This document shows positions 47,701-57,672 of a stretch of DNA of 64,000 nt, one piece after another. This DNA is from Zelopaecilomyces penicillatus (Eukaryota > Ascomycota > Sordariomycetes > Hypocreales > Pseudodiploosporaceae). The translations under genes and the position numbers were made by a program. The notes under the pieces were generated by a model, which did not search any database, was not told where the DNA came from, and worked only from the letters and a program-made list of their open reading frames with translations. Every line of letters begins with the position of its first letter. The stretch's first letter is position 1. Where the stretch lies: contig VCCP01000001.1 in NCBI GenBank assembly GCA_005765155.1, positions 682,001-746,000 on the forward strand. Direction: 5' to 3'.

Positions 47701-48188
47701 GGTGGTGAAGGTGGAAGCGATGATCCAAGTCGCGGAGACCTTGGGGTTGCGATACCACTCGTAGGAGTAAGTGGTCGGCTCGGAATTTTGAGTGGTGTCG
47801 GAGATCCGCTTGAAGATTGGCTAGGAATAGAGACTGGGTCCAGGAAAGGTGACTGATCCCCGGATGCAAATTTCGAGCCATTTACCTTGGGCGGTGATAG
47901 TGGAGGCTGAATCTTAACGTAGGGGGGCTGTACATGATGCCCTTGTGATGTGACACTGGCCGATACCACTCGCATAGGGGGAGGTGGCATAGGTCCTCCT
48001 CTTTCCAGATAGACTGGCGGTGTTGTTATACTAGGACGCTCCTTCAAACTCATAGACCTAATTGGAGTTGTCGGAGCTGCAGATGTAGTGTCTTGTGACG
48101 TTTTGAAGTTCCGTAGCCTATCCGGTTTCGGCCCAGGCGAGACTGGTCTTGCTGGGGTTTGCTGGGCGGCAGGTTTGAGCTTGTTCAT
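44769..48188 (-). CDS. WD40-repeat inositol polyphosphate 5-phosphatase
   Basis: Single exon, 1139 aa from the ATG at 48188. The enzyme removes the 5-phosphate from phosphoinositides or inositol phosphates and so shapes membrane traffic and signalling. Residues 1-430 are a Pro/Ser-rich disordered region with SH3-ligand-like P-P-P-P runs. About 455-770 form a WD40-like propeller. The phosphatase domain follows at about 770-1115 with F-T-W-N-A-G, G-N-K-G-A-V, N-C-H-L-A-A-G, N-G-D-L-N-Y-R (near 993), S-P-A-W-C-D-R-I-L and S-D-H-R-P-V (near 1098). There is no Sac1 domain, so this is not a synaptojanin-type Inp51/52/53. The stop codon lies inside a GTAAGT sequence that would make a perfect splice donor, so a short extra terminal exon cannot be excluded. 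Confidence 0.92.
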   Translation of the reverse strand: MNKLKPAAQQTPARPVSPGPKPDRLRNFKTSQDTTSAAPTTPIRSMSLKERPSITTPPVYLERGGPMPPPPMRVVSASVTSQGHHVQPPYVKIQPPLSPPKVNGSKFASGDQSPFLDPVSIPSQSSSGSPTPLKIPSRPLTPTSGIATPRSPRLGSSLPPSPPPPRRSVEIRREREPKPAPPPPASRLEKPPVPNLKPTSAPEPRGHPLKKRGDIVEETSPFSSPPNSPGAENEMPPELPTRPSQKPQSAAPGRPKPSFASFEPPLNHLSIVTKRLGNDQDVNGVTRGHISPQLTGESRPALPARPQPHELTSQHLPMHVVKAPPRPPRSVPQSSLQKPATPSPPPPPPNTGGRAVSNPTQLQQLPPPSKSHGRSKTADPWSGRSSPEGRAPQTPISSTQKPFPTPVVYEGVNPKNDPPIQITAFPDSSSTNRRPPIIKKGAHDINPKYDPRIFDVCGQYVCTSGHLTRVWSLVDGEQIVSLAHTEGVKATAVAFKPAADPDHEGAKLWIGTNVGEIMEVEVATHRILNSRAGVHGRSEVAKIYRHFNELWTVDEGGNLFVWAPGDDGSPSLDGNPAQIYKLPKGETFSMLVGDELWQATGKTIRVFAPTADNHRPFQVLVRAITADGAGDITAGTTIRSQPGKVFFGHADGKISIFSTKDYCCQTIFSISTWKVNALAGVGQYLWTGYNTGKICVYDVGQTPWAVLKEWQAHDNALFKMKVDPASTYQLEQLQVVSLGADSRIKVWDGLLQDDWLEDEMKSKDTKYSDFNEISALIFTWNAGASTPHSLRYSDGDASFFQQLLQSSGSPDILVFGFQELVDLEDKTATAKRLLKSKKKEGSEQERMSHQYRDWRDFLLKTLDDYMPANDLYHLLHTAPMVGLFTCIFVKSSLRDRIRNLSGAEVKRGMGGVYGNKGAVTVRFQVDDTSLCFVNCHLAAGQTQASSRNNDAATILEASIFPVDRDLETRIDRFTGGGDGSMILDHELCILNGDLNYRIDTMSRDTVVKAVQQNNLAKLLERDQLLVARRRNPALRLRAFDELPITFAPTYKYDVGTDIYDTSEKRRSPAWCDRILFRGRGRVQQLDYKRHEIRVSDHRPVTGNFRLWVKKIKPKERAMAWLECQKGFEDVRQRELGDEK

Positions 48189-48241
48189 GTTTTCGAATCG
48201 AGCGAGGAGCGAAGATACTGGCTTCTACTTTGGTTTAGCAC

Positions 48242-48249
48242 ATATATAA
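48242..48249 (-). promoter_or_regulatory. TATA-like element of the 5-phosphatase gene
   Basis: Minus-strand TTATATAT lies about 55 bases upstream of the ATG at 48188. This is close for a fungal TATA box, so the true start or leader may be short. Confidence 0.35.
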
Positions 48250-48982
48250 GAAGAGTTTGGGATAGGTATACCCACGAGCGAAGACCCGTCAGGGCCATCA
48301 CCAGCTGGAGGGTCCATATTGGAGGCAAGCTTGTTGTTTCTCAACGGCGGGGTCTTGGGCGAGTCTACCCATCACACCCGCGTCTCTGCGATCCTAGGTC
48401 ATAAGGCCGTAGCTACAGAGAGCTTTGGGTAGGAACTGAGAAGATAGGTTCCGTCGGTGAATGTTCGGTGTCCTGAATCAAGTATGACTTCGGGGCGGCG
48501 TTACGAGGGATCGAAGTCAAAGTCGAAGTCATCAAAATGATTTGGCTGTGAGTGCTTGCGTGTTGCTCCGAATTTCCCCAACGGTCGGTCGCTGGGTGCA
48601 CCTACCTAGACGGTGGCTCTATGTCATATGCGACGTGCCCTGCTAATTAATAGGCACTGTTAAATTATGTCTCACAGGCGCAATGCAGCACAGTGCACGC
48701 CGAAATGCTGAAACACAGCCTGTTGTGCTCCACTGTGGCGTCCAAGCGCTAAAAATGACCGTCGGTGCCCTGTAACGGCCCCTGTGACGCACGCGCTGCA
48801 CCTGGCAGGTGACAAGTCGAGCATCAGAACAGTGCCCGTGCAAGTGCCGTCCCAAGCCTCTTGATGCTCCAGCTTTCAGTACAGCTAGGTGAACCTACGT
48901 TGTACTCCGTAGGGTGTCAACCTGTGTGCAAAAACAGCAGGACCGCAAAATAAACATAATTCTATAAGAATTATAAGACTAC

Positions 48983-49012
48983 TCAAATTTCCAGCAATTT
49001 CCAGCTATTGCC
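48983..49012. repeat. Short GCAAT-type decamer repeat, about three units
   Basis: Units of AATTTC-type decamers; the central CAGCAATTTC is identical to the first unit of the array at 28951. Confidence 0.65.
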
Positions 49013-49600
49013 TACTATAATTCTTCTTACTTCAAAGTAAACAGGCGAGTTGGCTGTGATAATAGGGGGCAATGGTAGTGCTTTAGGCGTTGATTTGGTG
49101 TGTATAGGCTTTTGTAGTCCCTGTTTTCTTGCGCACCAGTCGGTATCCCTAAACGAGGCCCTGAGGCCTAGCGCCTCCTGAGCTTGGCTCTGGTTGCAGC
49201 CAGACCTTAACCATTGTGCTGGAAGGGATGGTCGTGTGCCAAGAAATTAAAGGTGACCAGGGTGTTTGGAGCTTCCGGCAGCATCGACCAATCGCGCAAA
49301 ATCATTCTTTCCGCTGATGAAATATCGATGATCCATCCGTCCATGCCGCTTGCGACGACTTTACGAGCTACATAAAATCCAGCACAATACACCAAGGCTT
49401 ATTCGGCGCCCTTCCTCTTGGTCCGCTATTAAGCTAATTATTTCGAATAATGAATACTGTAAGAAGCCACCATTACCGCATTGTTCATGCTGTCAACTAA
49501 TACTCAAGCGTCAATTAGGTTCGGTCATTCTGGTTCGCAGCACACCTGCTACAAGACATTGAAGATCCTTAGCTAACCAATACGATATAAATAGGCTCGG

Positions 49601-50006
49601 ATGGGGCGCAGTATGTGTTGGTAAGCTGGAATCTATCCTATTTATACAATCATCATTGTAATTGCTGACATGCGCATCCATAGCCGGCGGTGGTGCCTAC
49701 TACTTTGCGAAGAAGGAAATCAATGCCGATCGTCAGGCGAAGCTTGAGGCACACCGGAGAAAGACGGTGGCTCAGCAGTCGCTGGAATACGGAGAGCCTA
49801 TCCCGAATCAGTCCAGCATCAGCAGCCTCGGGAATGCCAACGGTGGCTCAGGGCAACCCGACATTGTTGGACTACCTAGTCAAGAGGCAAGCAGCGATCC
49901 CGCACCGCGGCATCCGTCAACCGTCGACACTGAACGAAATCGTGAGAGAAACAAATACGAGAGCAGCGTGCCATACAGGGCTCCGAAGGGGGACCGGTTC
50001 AGCTGA
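49601..50006 (+). CDS. Small single-pass fungal protein of unknown function (DUF4748-like)
   Basis: Modelled as exon 49601-49610 (10 bases) and exon 49684-50006; the intron has a GTATGT donor and CATAG acceptor; 110 aa. The N-terminus is Gly/Ala/Tyr-rich (G-G-G-A-Y-Y-F-A) and resembles a short membrane anchor. It runs straight into K-K-E-I-N-A-D-R-Q-A-K-L-E-A, a polar helix, then a Ser/Pro/Gly-rich tail. This pattern matches small ascomycete proteins with a short N-terminal anchor, some probably mitochondrial; the DUF assignment is from memory of the pattern. A longer first exon using the next GT (49621) would put the anchor out of frame, so the 10-base exon is preferred. Function unknown. 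Confidence 0.65.
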
Positions 50007-50856
50007 TGTACCAAACACAAACTATTCGGTATTGACTCTGGCGTACTGGCGTTTTATTGTGGGGGATCAGTCGAATGTGCAACAATCATTTTCCTATTGG
50101 TATTATGCGGGTCAGAATATAGCTTCCAAAGTCCAATTACACAAACTCCTCTCGTTTCTGATCATCTGCCGCCGTGGGTCACGAGTACTCGCCTTGGCTG
50201 ACAGTGCCACTTCTCTCAGTGTTCATCCACAAGAATGGCCAAGCATTTATCCTGATTCGACAAGTTCAGGCAGGACCCAATTCAAAGGCAGCAAGCCTTA
50301 TGGATTATCTGGTCAAACCATTGGCTTGTGATGGCTTAGATTCATGATAGACTTGACAGATGCGTCTATCCAAATGCTGTTGAGGCTGGGTCAGACTTCA
50401 CTCTATGGTGGCAGCGAACATGCAGTGACACGCAATAATGCTATATGTGCGTGTTAAGCACGCTGCCACTGTACTGCGATTTACGATACGTTCTTCGACG
50501 TCACTTAAGTGCCTTCTTTGGTACTGTGATATACATACACAGTGTGCAAGAATATGAAAATTGGATCAAGCGCTCCAAATATAAAAAAAGGCCATATCAT
50601 TGCACGACACATGCGATACTATGTCGTAGGATATCCGTTGTATGATGGATAACCTGTCCATTTCTACCCGTGCCAATGCCGATCTATAACCGTGCCACCA
50701 CATCCCACAAATGCCCGAAGCTTAGCCGCCAAATTCATTGCGACAGCTTCAACGAGCACGACCAAATCACGACTTTAATTCCGAACCAGCGACCAAGAGC
50801 TGCACCTATACGTTATTCTTTGTTTCTGCACCCTCAAGGGTCGCATCGTCCTCCTA
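50007..50856. other. Intergenic region
   Basis: No supported gene; the last 150 bases are the likely leader of the CID protein gene. Confidence 0.5.
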
Positions 50857-52625
50857 ATGGCATCTCCTGAGCTAGCCATTACCAAGGCTACTCTATCCGC
50901 CACTCTCTTCCGCGCAGACCCGACTTCTTTGACCCGTCCAGCTGTGGAAGCATTCTTCCCTCTGCTCGACACCAGTCTCGCCCAGTGCTCGCGCCCCAAC
51001 GTTCAGGTTTGGCCCATCGCCTCTTCTTAATTTCCGTGGGTGGAGAAGCGATTCCATCTCCTTCTCCCTCCCACGTGAAACACTTTTTTTTGAACGGGCA
51101 GAATCACTAAACTCTTCCTCTTTTGGCTCTCTTTTTCGAGTAGAAATGCAAGATCTGGATAGTCGACAATATCGCACCATCGGGTGCTCGTTCCACCGCG
51201 CTGGGCAAGTTCCTGGTCGCGTTGTCCAAGAGCCTCGCAGCAGCGGATGATGGGCGGCGACCCAGCGTCAAGAGGCGCAGGTTGCACATGCTCTACCTTC
51301 TCAACGATGTCTTGTTCCATGTTATCGTCAGGCAGGGCAACGGCGGGTTTGGTGGTGTTTGGGAGAATGCTTTGCCTACTCTCGTTGGCAGCGCTGCCGC
51401 GTTTGACAATTGTCCAAAGCATTTGAAGAAACTGGAGGATCTGATCATTTTGTGGCAGGCGAAGGAATACTTTCGTCCTGAGCTTATCCAGAAACTGCGG
51501 CATGCACTCACGAACGGCGCCGTCGACAATCCCACAATCGACCTGCAGCCCTCAACGTCGTCTCTTAAGCTTGCAAAGGATGCGCCATATATCCTGCCGT
51601 CGCTTCACGGAGATCCATCTATCCCTTGGTACGACCTTCCAGCAGCCACCTGGCTACCACATCTTACACCCAACTCCACCAAGCCCATGGTTCCAGACCT
51701 TATACGACCAATTCAGCTTGCGCCTGGTCCCGCAGACAAAGTGTTGGCAAGCGCTGTGAAGAGCCTTCTCACAGATGTGGAGCGCCTTTTCGCCAAGGAA
51801 AAGAAGCTGGAGGATGATCCGCTCGTGGATCTCAACGAGCTGGGGGAAAGAATTGTCCTGGACGAAATTACTGGAGACATTATTGGCGGAGAAACATACT
51901 ATGGCTGGTCCCGGCAGTTTTGTCAGCGAATGAAAGATCGGAAAAAGAAAGCGACTAAACAATCTGCAAGAGGGCGCTCACGATCACGTTCATCATCCAG
52001 ATCCAGATCTAGGTCCAGAAGCGAGTCTCGTGGACGATCGCGAAGCTATTCTCCCCCATCATTCAAGCGTCCGAAGCTCTCATCCCGCTCAAGGAGCCGT
52101 CGACGCAGTCGTAGCCGAAACTCGAGCCGCAGCCGCCGAAGGAACCAGTCCTATAGTCGAAGCCCGAGTCCAGCAGCCCGACCGTTTGACGGTGGCGGGT
52201 CATCGCACCGTCGTCGCTCGAGGACCAGGACACCCTCTCCTCCTCTGTCGTTTCATAATACAAACACTGGCGGCCGACCACCGCCTCCGCAACAATCCTA
52301 CCCGCCCCATCCTCCCCCTTTTCCTCCACTTCCCCACGGTATCCACGGAGATCATCCGATTCCACCGCCGCCTCCGCCTGGCGGCTTTCCTGGACATTGG
52401 CCCATTCCTCCCCCAATGCCAGGAGCGAACATGCAAGGCTGGGTCCCCCCTAATAATACAGGATTCATGATGCCTTATATGGGCGGGTGGTCATCTGCCT
52501 CGCAGCCACCACCACCGCCGCCCCCGCCAGGAGCTCCACCGCCAAATAATCAGTTCGGTCGAGGAAATGGAGGGTTCAGAGGTCGCGGGAGAGGCGGTTA
52601 TAACCATGGCTATCATGGGAGTTGA
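50857..52625 (+). CDS. CID-domain RS/RGG protein, RNA polymerase II-linked RNA processing factor
   Basis: Exons 50857-51006 and 51144-52625; 543 aa. An N-terminal CID/RPR-type helical domain (about 5-155) carries K-x-K-I-W-I-V-D-N, L-x-K-F-L-V-A-L-S-K-S-L, R-R-L-H-M-L-Y-L-L-N-D-V and L-I-I-L-W-Q-A-K-E-Y-F. Domains of this kind bind the phosphorylated tail of RNA polymerase II, as in CHERP- or SCAF-type splicing proteins. A helical middle region is followed by an RS domain (about 322-395, dense S-R dipeptides). Then comes a Pro-rich stretch with P-P-P-P-P-P runs and a short G-R-G/R-G-G C-terminus (about 515-543) typical of RNA binding. A nuclear role in splicing or 3' processing is inferred. 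The first intron (GTTTGG donor, GTAG acceptor) has a weak donor, but the join restores the CID helices. Confidence 0.87.
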
Positions 52626-53550
52626 GAGGAGCATATCCCAGCGTGTAAACACTGTTGTAATCTACTGGCATGTACAATAAATAGTTGTTGTTAGACTCAT
52701 CACAGGCAAATTCCAGCTACTCATCCACGAGTAGTCAGAAAGAGAACGATGCAAAAAACAAATAAAAAAAATGTCTATCCGATTGCGAATTCCGAGATGC
52801 TCACCATCGTCTACATCAAGCCAAGAGTCCACCACCCGCTTTGAGCCCTCCCTCCACCTAAACCACTTGCCCCGTTGCTTCTTGGGAAACATGAACCCCT
52901 CCCGCTCTCCACCCAAAGTGCGCTGCACATGTCCATCCATCCACCTTGGTTTTCGCTCATACGCCTATTCTCTGCAAATTTTGTTTTTGCTCAGAAACAC
53001 ACAAGAAAATAAAAGAGTTTTTTGGTTTAAAAACAGAACAGGATTCCTCAAAAGCAGCACTAAACATCCGTGTCCAGCGAGCGACTCGCCACGCTTTTTT
53101 TCGGTCGTATTCAAAGGTACGAAACCCACACCTCCATGTGCAAAATAGACGGAGTCGATTTGAGGAAGAAAAAATTACTATTGCGGATACTGTGCTTGAC
53201 TTTTCGCTGAATAAAAGGTGATTCGTTGATCCACCACACTAGCTGTTGAGGTATAATAGGCAGGGTGTACGTATGACTGCTGCGTTTGTGGCCTTCTCCA
53301 ATTGCTCAAGTTAATTCGGCTCAAAATGCTCAATTCACTGGCCAGCTAGTTTCCCAGGTATGACAACCAACATCCAACAGAACAATGTGTTCGCAGAGCT
53401 AGGCAATTCGAGACAACACGGCCTTATATCCGATGAGTGATCCTTCGAGGGCAGCCGGCCTGTGGAGCATTTCTATTGAACAATGGTCGTGGCGCTTGTT
53501 GTCTGACAGACACAACTAGGCATGCCACCTATGATGAGATCGTATAAGCC
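52626..53550. other. Convergent intergenic region
   Basis: 3' flanks of the CID gene and of the PP2A subunit gene. Open frames here are short and pyrimidine- or Lys-rich; no gene is supported. Confidence 0.5.
52676..52681 (+). terminator. AATAAA-type polyadenylation hexamer of the CID protein gene
   Basis: AATAAA about 50 bases after the stop codon, in an AT-rich 3' flank. Confidence 0.4.
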
Positions 53551-55822
53551 TTATCTGCTCCTGGCAGAACCTACGGAGCTTTGTCGCTCGTGGGCATTTG
53601 CATGTCGCCCAGAGGCATCCTGCAGCTTGAGTGAATCAAGCCTCTTTTGGTTATCTTCGGTGATGGGATCAATTTCATCAACCCTTGATAAGGCACCACC
53701 CTGTGCCCTTCCTGGTGCTTCAGCCAAACCCATTGATGCCCTCCGCTGATCCGCCTGCTCCCCCAAGGCAGCCCATTTGCGTTCCCTCATCGCTTCTCGT
53801 GCTGGGGCACTATTCTGCTGCTCGGTGTATTCATGTGAGCAATCGTCGAAGAGCTGGGGGTTAATCTCCATAAATAACTTCATGGCATTGTATACCATGC
53901 CATGAATCGTCCTAAATCACGTTTAGTTGAAGGTTTCATTGAAAAAATTAGCACAATGATCCCTTACCTATTCCAATGGCCCTTGGAATTCTCATATAGG
54001 GGCGCGAACATGATGGGAAGAATAATCTCCACATTGTCGCTCACGAGGTTGCAGAAGTATTCATTATTCCAGAAGTATAGTGCACGTTCGGCGACTTGGA
54101 AGTGTGGGCTAGCCACAGACTTGGCCAACTGATGGAATAAAGGTTCCTGCACCTTGGCAAATTCGGCCGGATCCATGACCTCAAAAATGTCTTCGACTTC
54201 ATTCAAGAACATGACCTCTTTCGTACTATTAACCTTTGGCCAGTAGCGCAAAAGTCCAAGGACGACCTATAGTGGAAACGATCAGTATGATCCATCAAAC
54301 GAATAATGAATACTTCGTGAATAATTTTAGCAGCTTACATCTTCAGTAAGAGAGGCATCCTTTTCAAGGAATTGGACAATGCAGTAAGCAAGTTGAGGAT
54401 GGTACATGCTCAAGCTTTTGGGCTTGTGGAGGGGGAGGAGCACACGGGTTAAGAAAATCTTGTGCTCCTCTTTCAAGGGTAGAGCGAAGCCATTGATGAT
54501 GGAACCGAGAATCTCCAAGAGCTCAGCAATGCCATTAAACCTTTCGGTTTCATATGTGAATTGAAAGAACACATTATTGATGGATCGTCGGATAAAAGAT
54601 CGAAGGTTGAGAAACTTGCCATAGATTCGGTGGAGTGTCGTTTTCAAGAAATCTCGTTCCCGGGGATCCTCAGAATCAAATAGATCCAATAGCTGGAGCA
54701 CAAAGCTGTGGTCGATGTAGGCCTTTGCTATATTCGTGTTGAAATCTTGGCTTTCGATGAAGCGCAAGAAAAATTCATACACAACCTGTATATGAGGCCA
54801 AGCAACTTCTAGCACAGGTTCGTCTTCCTCTGGGTCGAATGCCTCGCCTTGGGGATTCAGTGGTGGGGGTATAGGGCGGAATAAGTTCTTGCTGAACATT
54901 TCTACTACCCGAGGGTACATGGGCTCCGTAATGACTTGTCTATTGTTGGCCACATAGTCGAGTAGCTCGTGGAGGGCAAGCCGCTTGATCTCCTTGGCCT
55001 TCATGTCTCCACTCGCATCGTTAAAGTCGAAGATGACATTGCATTGGTCAATCTTTTGCATGAATAGCTCTTGGCGTCGGTTTGGAGGCACCTCATGGAA
55101 CCCGGGAAGCTTTTCAAGCTCCCGATGAGCGGAGATATCGAAGCGAGACGAGTGCTGTCGTTTTGGAGTCCGCAAGCCCTCTGGAATGGCATCTCTGTTG
55201 TCAATTCCCCGATGAATCATGAGAGACTTCTGACCAGGCTTTGGTGGTGCCAAATCGTGTGGCATCGTCTCAGCAGCACCAGGAGGAGGGATATGCTAGA
55301 GTAAGTGTCAATGTCAGCAAAATAAAACCAAATTACAGCAAAAGTGGTGGAGTCGCTTACTCCAGGAGTTGGGCTGATGACAACAGTCGGGGGCAATCTC
55401 GAGCTCGCATTGCCTCCGTTGGGGCTTGAAGCACCACCCAGAGAGCCAAATCGGTCAGGAACGCTGCCTGGTTGGGCGACATTAGAAAGGCTCGAGGGCT
55501 GATTGGCACCATGGTCTCCCCCATGGCCCGCCGAGTTTGGCGGAAGTGGCTTGTTGCGTATGTCATTCAATGTCGACGAGGATGATGACGGCGTGAGCAC
55601 AGGAGACTGGTTGGATGAGTCCCGAGACGAGGGAGACGAGGTTCCATCCTTGGAATCCTTATTCTTCTTGGAGGATTTGCCAGCGTCCTTGCCTCGCGAG
55701 AGCTGTACATGGCAGAGGAAGCCTTATCAGTGGGCGATTCGTGGCTGGGGCCCAGGGTCTGGGGGTGCGCAATCGACGCGAGGACAGGCAAGACTCACAA
55801 CTCTTTGACTAAAACGCTTCAT
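53551..55822 (-). CDS. rts1: PP2A B56-type regulatory subunit
   Basis: Five exons, 5' to 3': 55822-55799, 55702-55361, 55295-54339, 54266-53968, 53911-53551; phases agree; 660 aa. It is the B' (B56) subunit that targets protein phosphatase 2A to substrates in mitosis, stress and septation, as Rts1 in yeast and Par1 in fission yeast. The N-terminal 150 residues are Ser/Pro-rich and disordered. The HEAT-like B56 core (about 190-590) includes L-F-x-x-K-I-D-Q-C, F-D-F-x-D, K-x-x-E-I-K-R-x-A-L-x-E-L, Y-P-R-V-V-E-M-F, R-E-R-D-F-L-K-T-T-L-H-R-I-Y-G-K-F, F-N-G-I-A-E-L-L-E-I-L-G-S-I-I-N-G-F, A-E-R-A-L-Y-F-W-N-N-E-Y and H-W-N-R-T-I-H. The tail is polar, with E-R-K-W-A-A-L-G. The 24-base first exon encodes M-K-R-F-S-Q-R-V. 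Confidence 0.95.
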
Positions 55823-57672
55823 TTTGCTCGGCGATGGGGGGTGCGATGTCCTCTGACAGGTTGGGTTTCGGCAAGCCGAGGCCGTCCAGCCAACTCCGTG
55901 GCCACGGTGGGGTAACTAGACAACACGGTCGAGTGCGGAGCAGAGGGGATGGAGGAGAGACGGAGATGAAGATGGAGGAGGGGATCAAATGGCAACGGTG
56001 TCGACGGCGACGTCAAACCGCGGGAGAGAGGGCGCGTTTGGCGATGCGATGGGTTAAGGACTGTGATCGCTGCGGCGACGCGGCCTGAACTGGAGAAGGT
56101 GTTGATTCTGGTTCCAGGGTCGCGGGCTGCAGGAGACAGAGTGAGAAGCGGGAAGCAGGGGGCTGCTGTTGGACCTGGCGTGGACACTACGCTATACGTA
56201 GTATGCTGTAGAAGGTAAGGTAACCTGCGATTGATGAAGCGAGTTGTCGTAGTTGGGTTCTGTATTCCTTGCAAGGCTGCTCAGCGCTGCTGGAGCACTA
56301 ACAATACTGCACTAATTACTCCGTACAGTGGCTCGTAACCTACCTACTCGACCAGCCAGCGAAGACTCGATGGCCAGCACACTAGAGATGTAGCCCAGCC
56401 AATTGGACACGGCCCGTCACGCGGCGCCCGAACGCTGCGACTCCCGGAGCAAATCAATGTCTTGTCGTCACCAACAAGTGAGCGTCGCAGGGCGATGATG
56501 TGCATGACAACTGACAGCTTTCTCACGCGCGACAGAGGAAATATGAGCAGCAGCCGAAGGCAAAGGCCCCAACTAACGCGCCACAGTGCCTTGGTGAATC
56601 TCTCCTCCATGTAATAACCGGTTTACACCAGCTGGGAGCCTCAAGGGTATTGGCAACTGGGGTCTTGAGCCAACACTTGAACGCGGGGAGTTGTCCTAGT
56701 CAACCCAGATAACAGAAAGGCAGTACAATAAGAACAATACCGCTGCACCAGCACTCCACCATTATACTGCAATTTACATACACACAGACCATTTAAGAGC
56801 TTCCATTGAACTGCCAAGGAGGAGTGAGACCTTGTCCTCCCTGGCCATCTGGTTCTATTCAGTGATGCTGAATAACACCTACCTACAGAGCTTGCTGGTA
56901 CAAGAAACAAACTGTGTACAGTGTGTATAATCTCTGTGCTCTGTATCACATCACTGTCCTGGAATTCATCAGTGCACTGCAGATTTCATCTTAAGAGCAC
57001 AGGCCACCTCTTATCCCCCTGCCCTTCCCTTTTCCGCCCACCAACAAGGCGCCGCGTGATTCCCAAATTATGTCGATGGTGGGACCTTGGCCGTGCTGCA
57101 TACAGTGTGAGGTTATGAGGCGGCTTGAACACACCGCTGGGACGTTTTTGGTGAGTAGCTTGGGGACTGTAAGCTGCCTTACCTAAGGTATCAGCGATGA
57201 TTCGAAACGGCGGCAGTGGTGGCTCAACCGTTGCTTGTTCGTTACCGCGACGCCACACTTGAAATAAAACTACCGACCTTCTGCAACCAGGACCAACCTA
57301 TTCGTGCCAGCCGACCTAGCGTTCAAAGTATCCATGCATGGCATTCAAAAGAGCGACTAGAATCGATTGCAAGTATCAACACACGTAGTCAATGAGATAT
57401 ACTAACTCGATTGAGATTTGATGACTGGGGCAACGGCCATGAGATGCTGAACAACCCTAGTTCAGGATCCATCTCTTCAGACTAAGCTGTTTGTCGCAGT
57501 ATAAACCTGTAAGCAAGTTATCCAAGAGCCCTATCCCAGGACAACGGGACCATTTCTTAACTATGAAAACCCACAGCCGATTAGAATAAGAATAGCCTCT
57601 GATCAAGGAAAGGACGGGCTATTTCTCAAAGACGGCTAAGCTAAGCCAAGGGTTCCCCAGACATCTTACACG
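55823..57672. other. Divergent intergenic region
   Basis: Promoter region of the PP2A subunit (leftward) and the TFIIIC subunit (rightward). Several short frames exist, none with a family match or splice support. Confidence 0.5.

Larger units (their letters stand above)
48189..49600. other. Intergenic region
   Basis: Contains a short GCAAT-type repeat near 48983-49012. A minus-strand open frame at 49207-49395, with an ATG near 49344, reads plausibly but has no partner exon or known domain. Confidence 0.4.

Noticed and set aside
49207..49395. Small minus-strand frame with plausible residues
   Set aside because: No start context, no neighbouring exon and no domain; too short to support.
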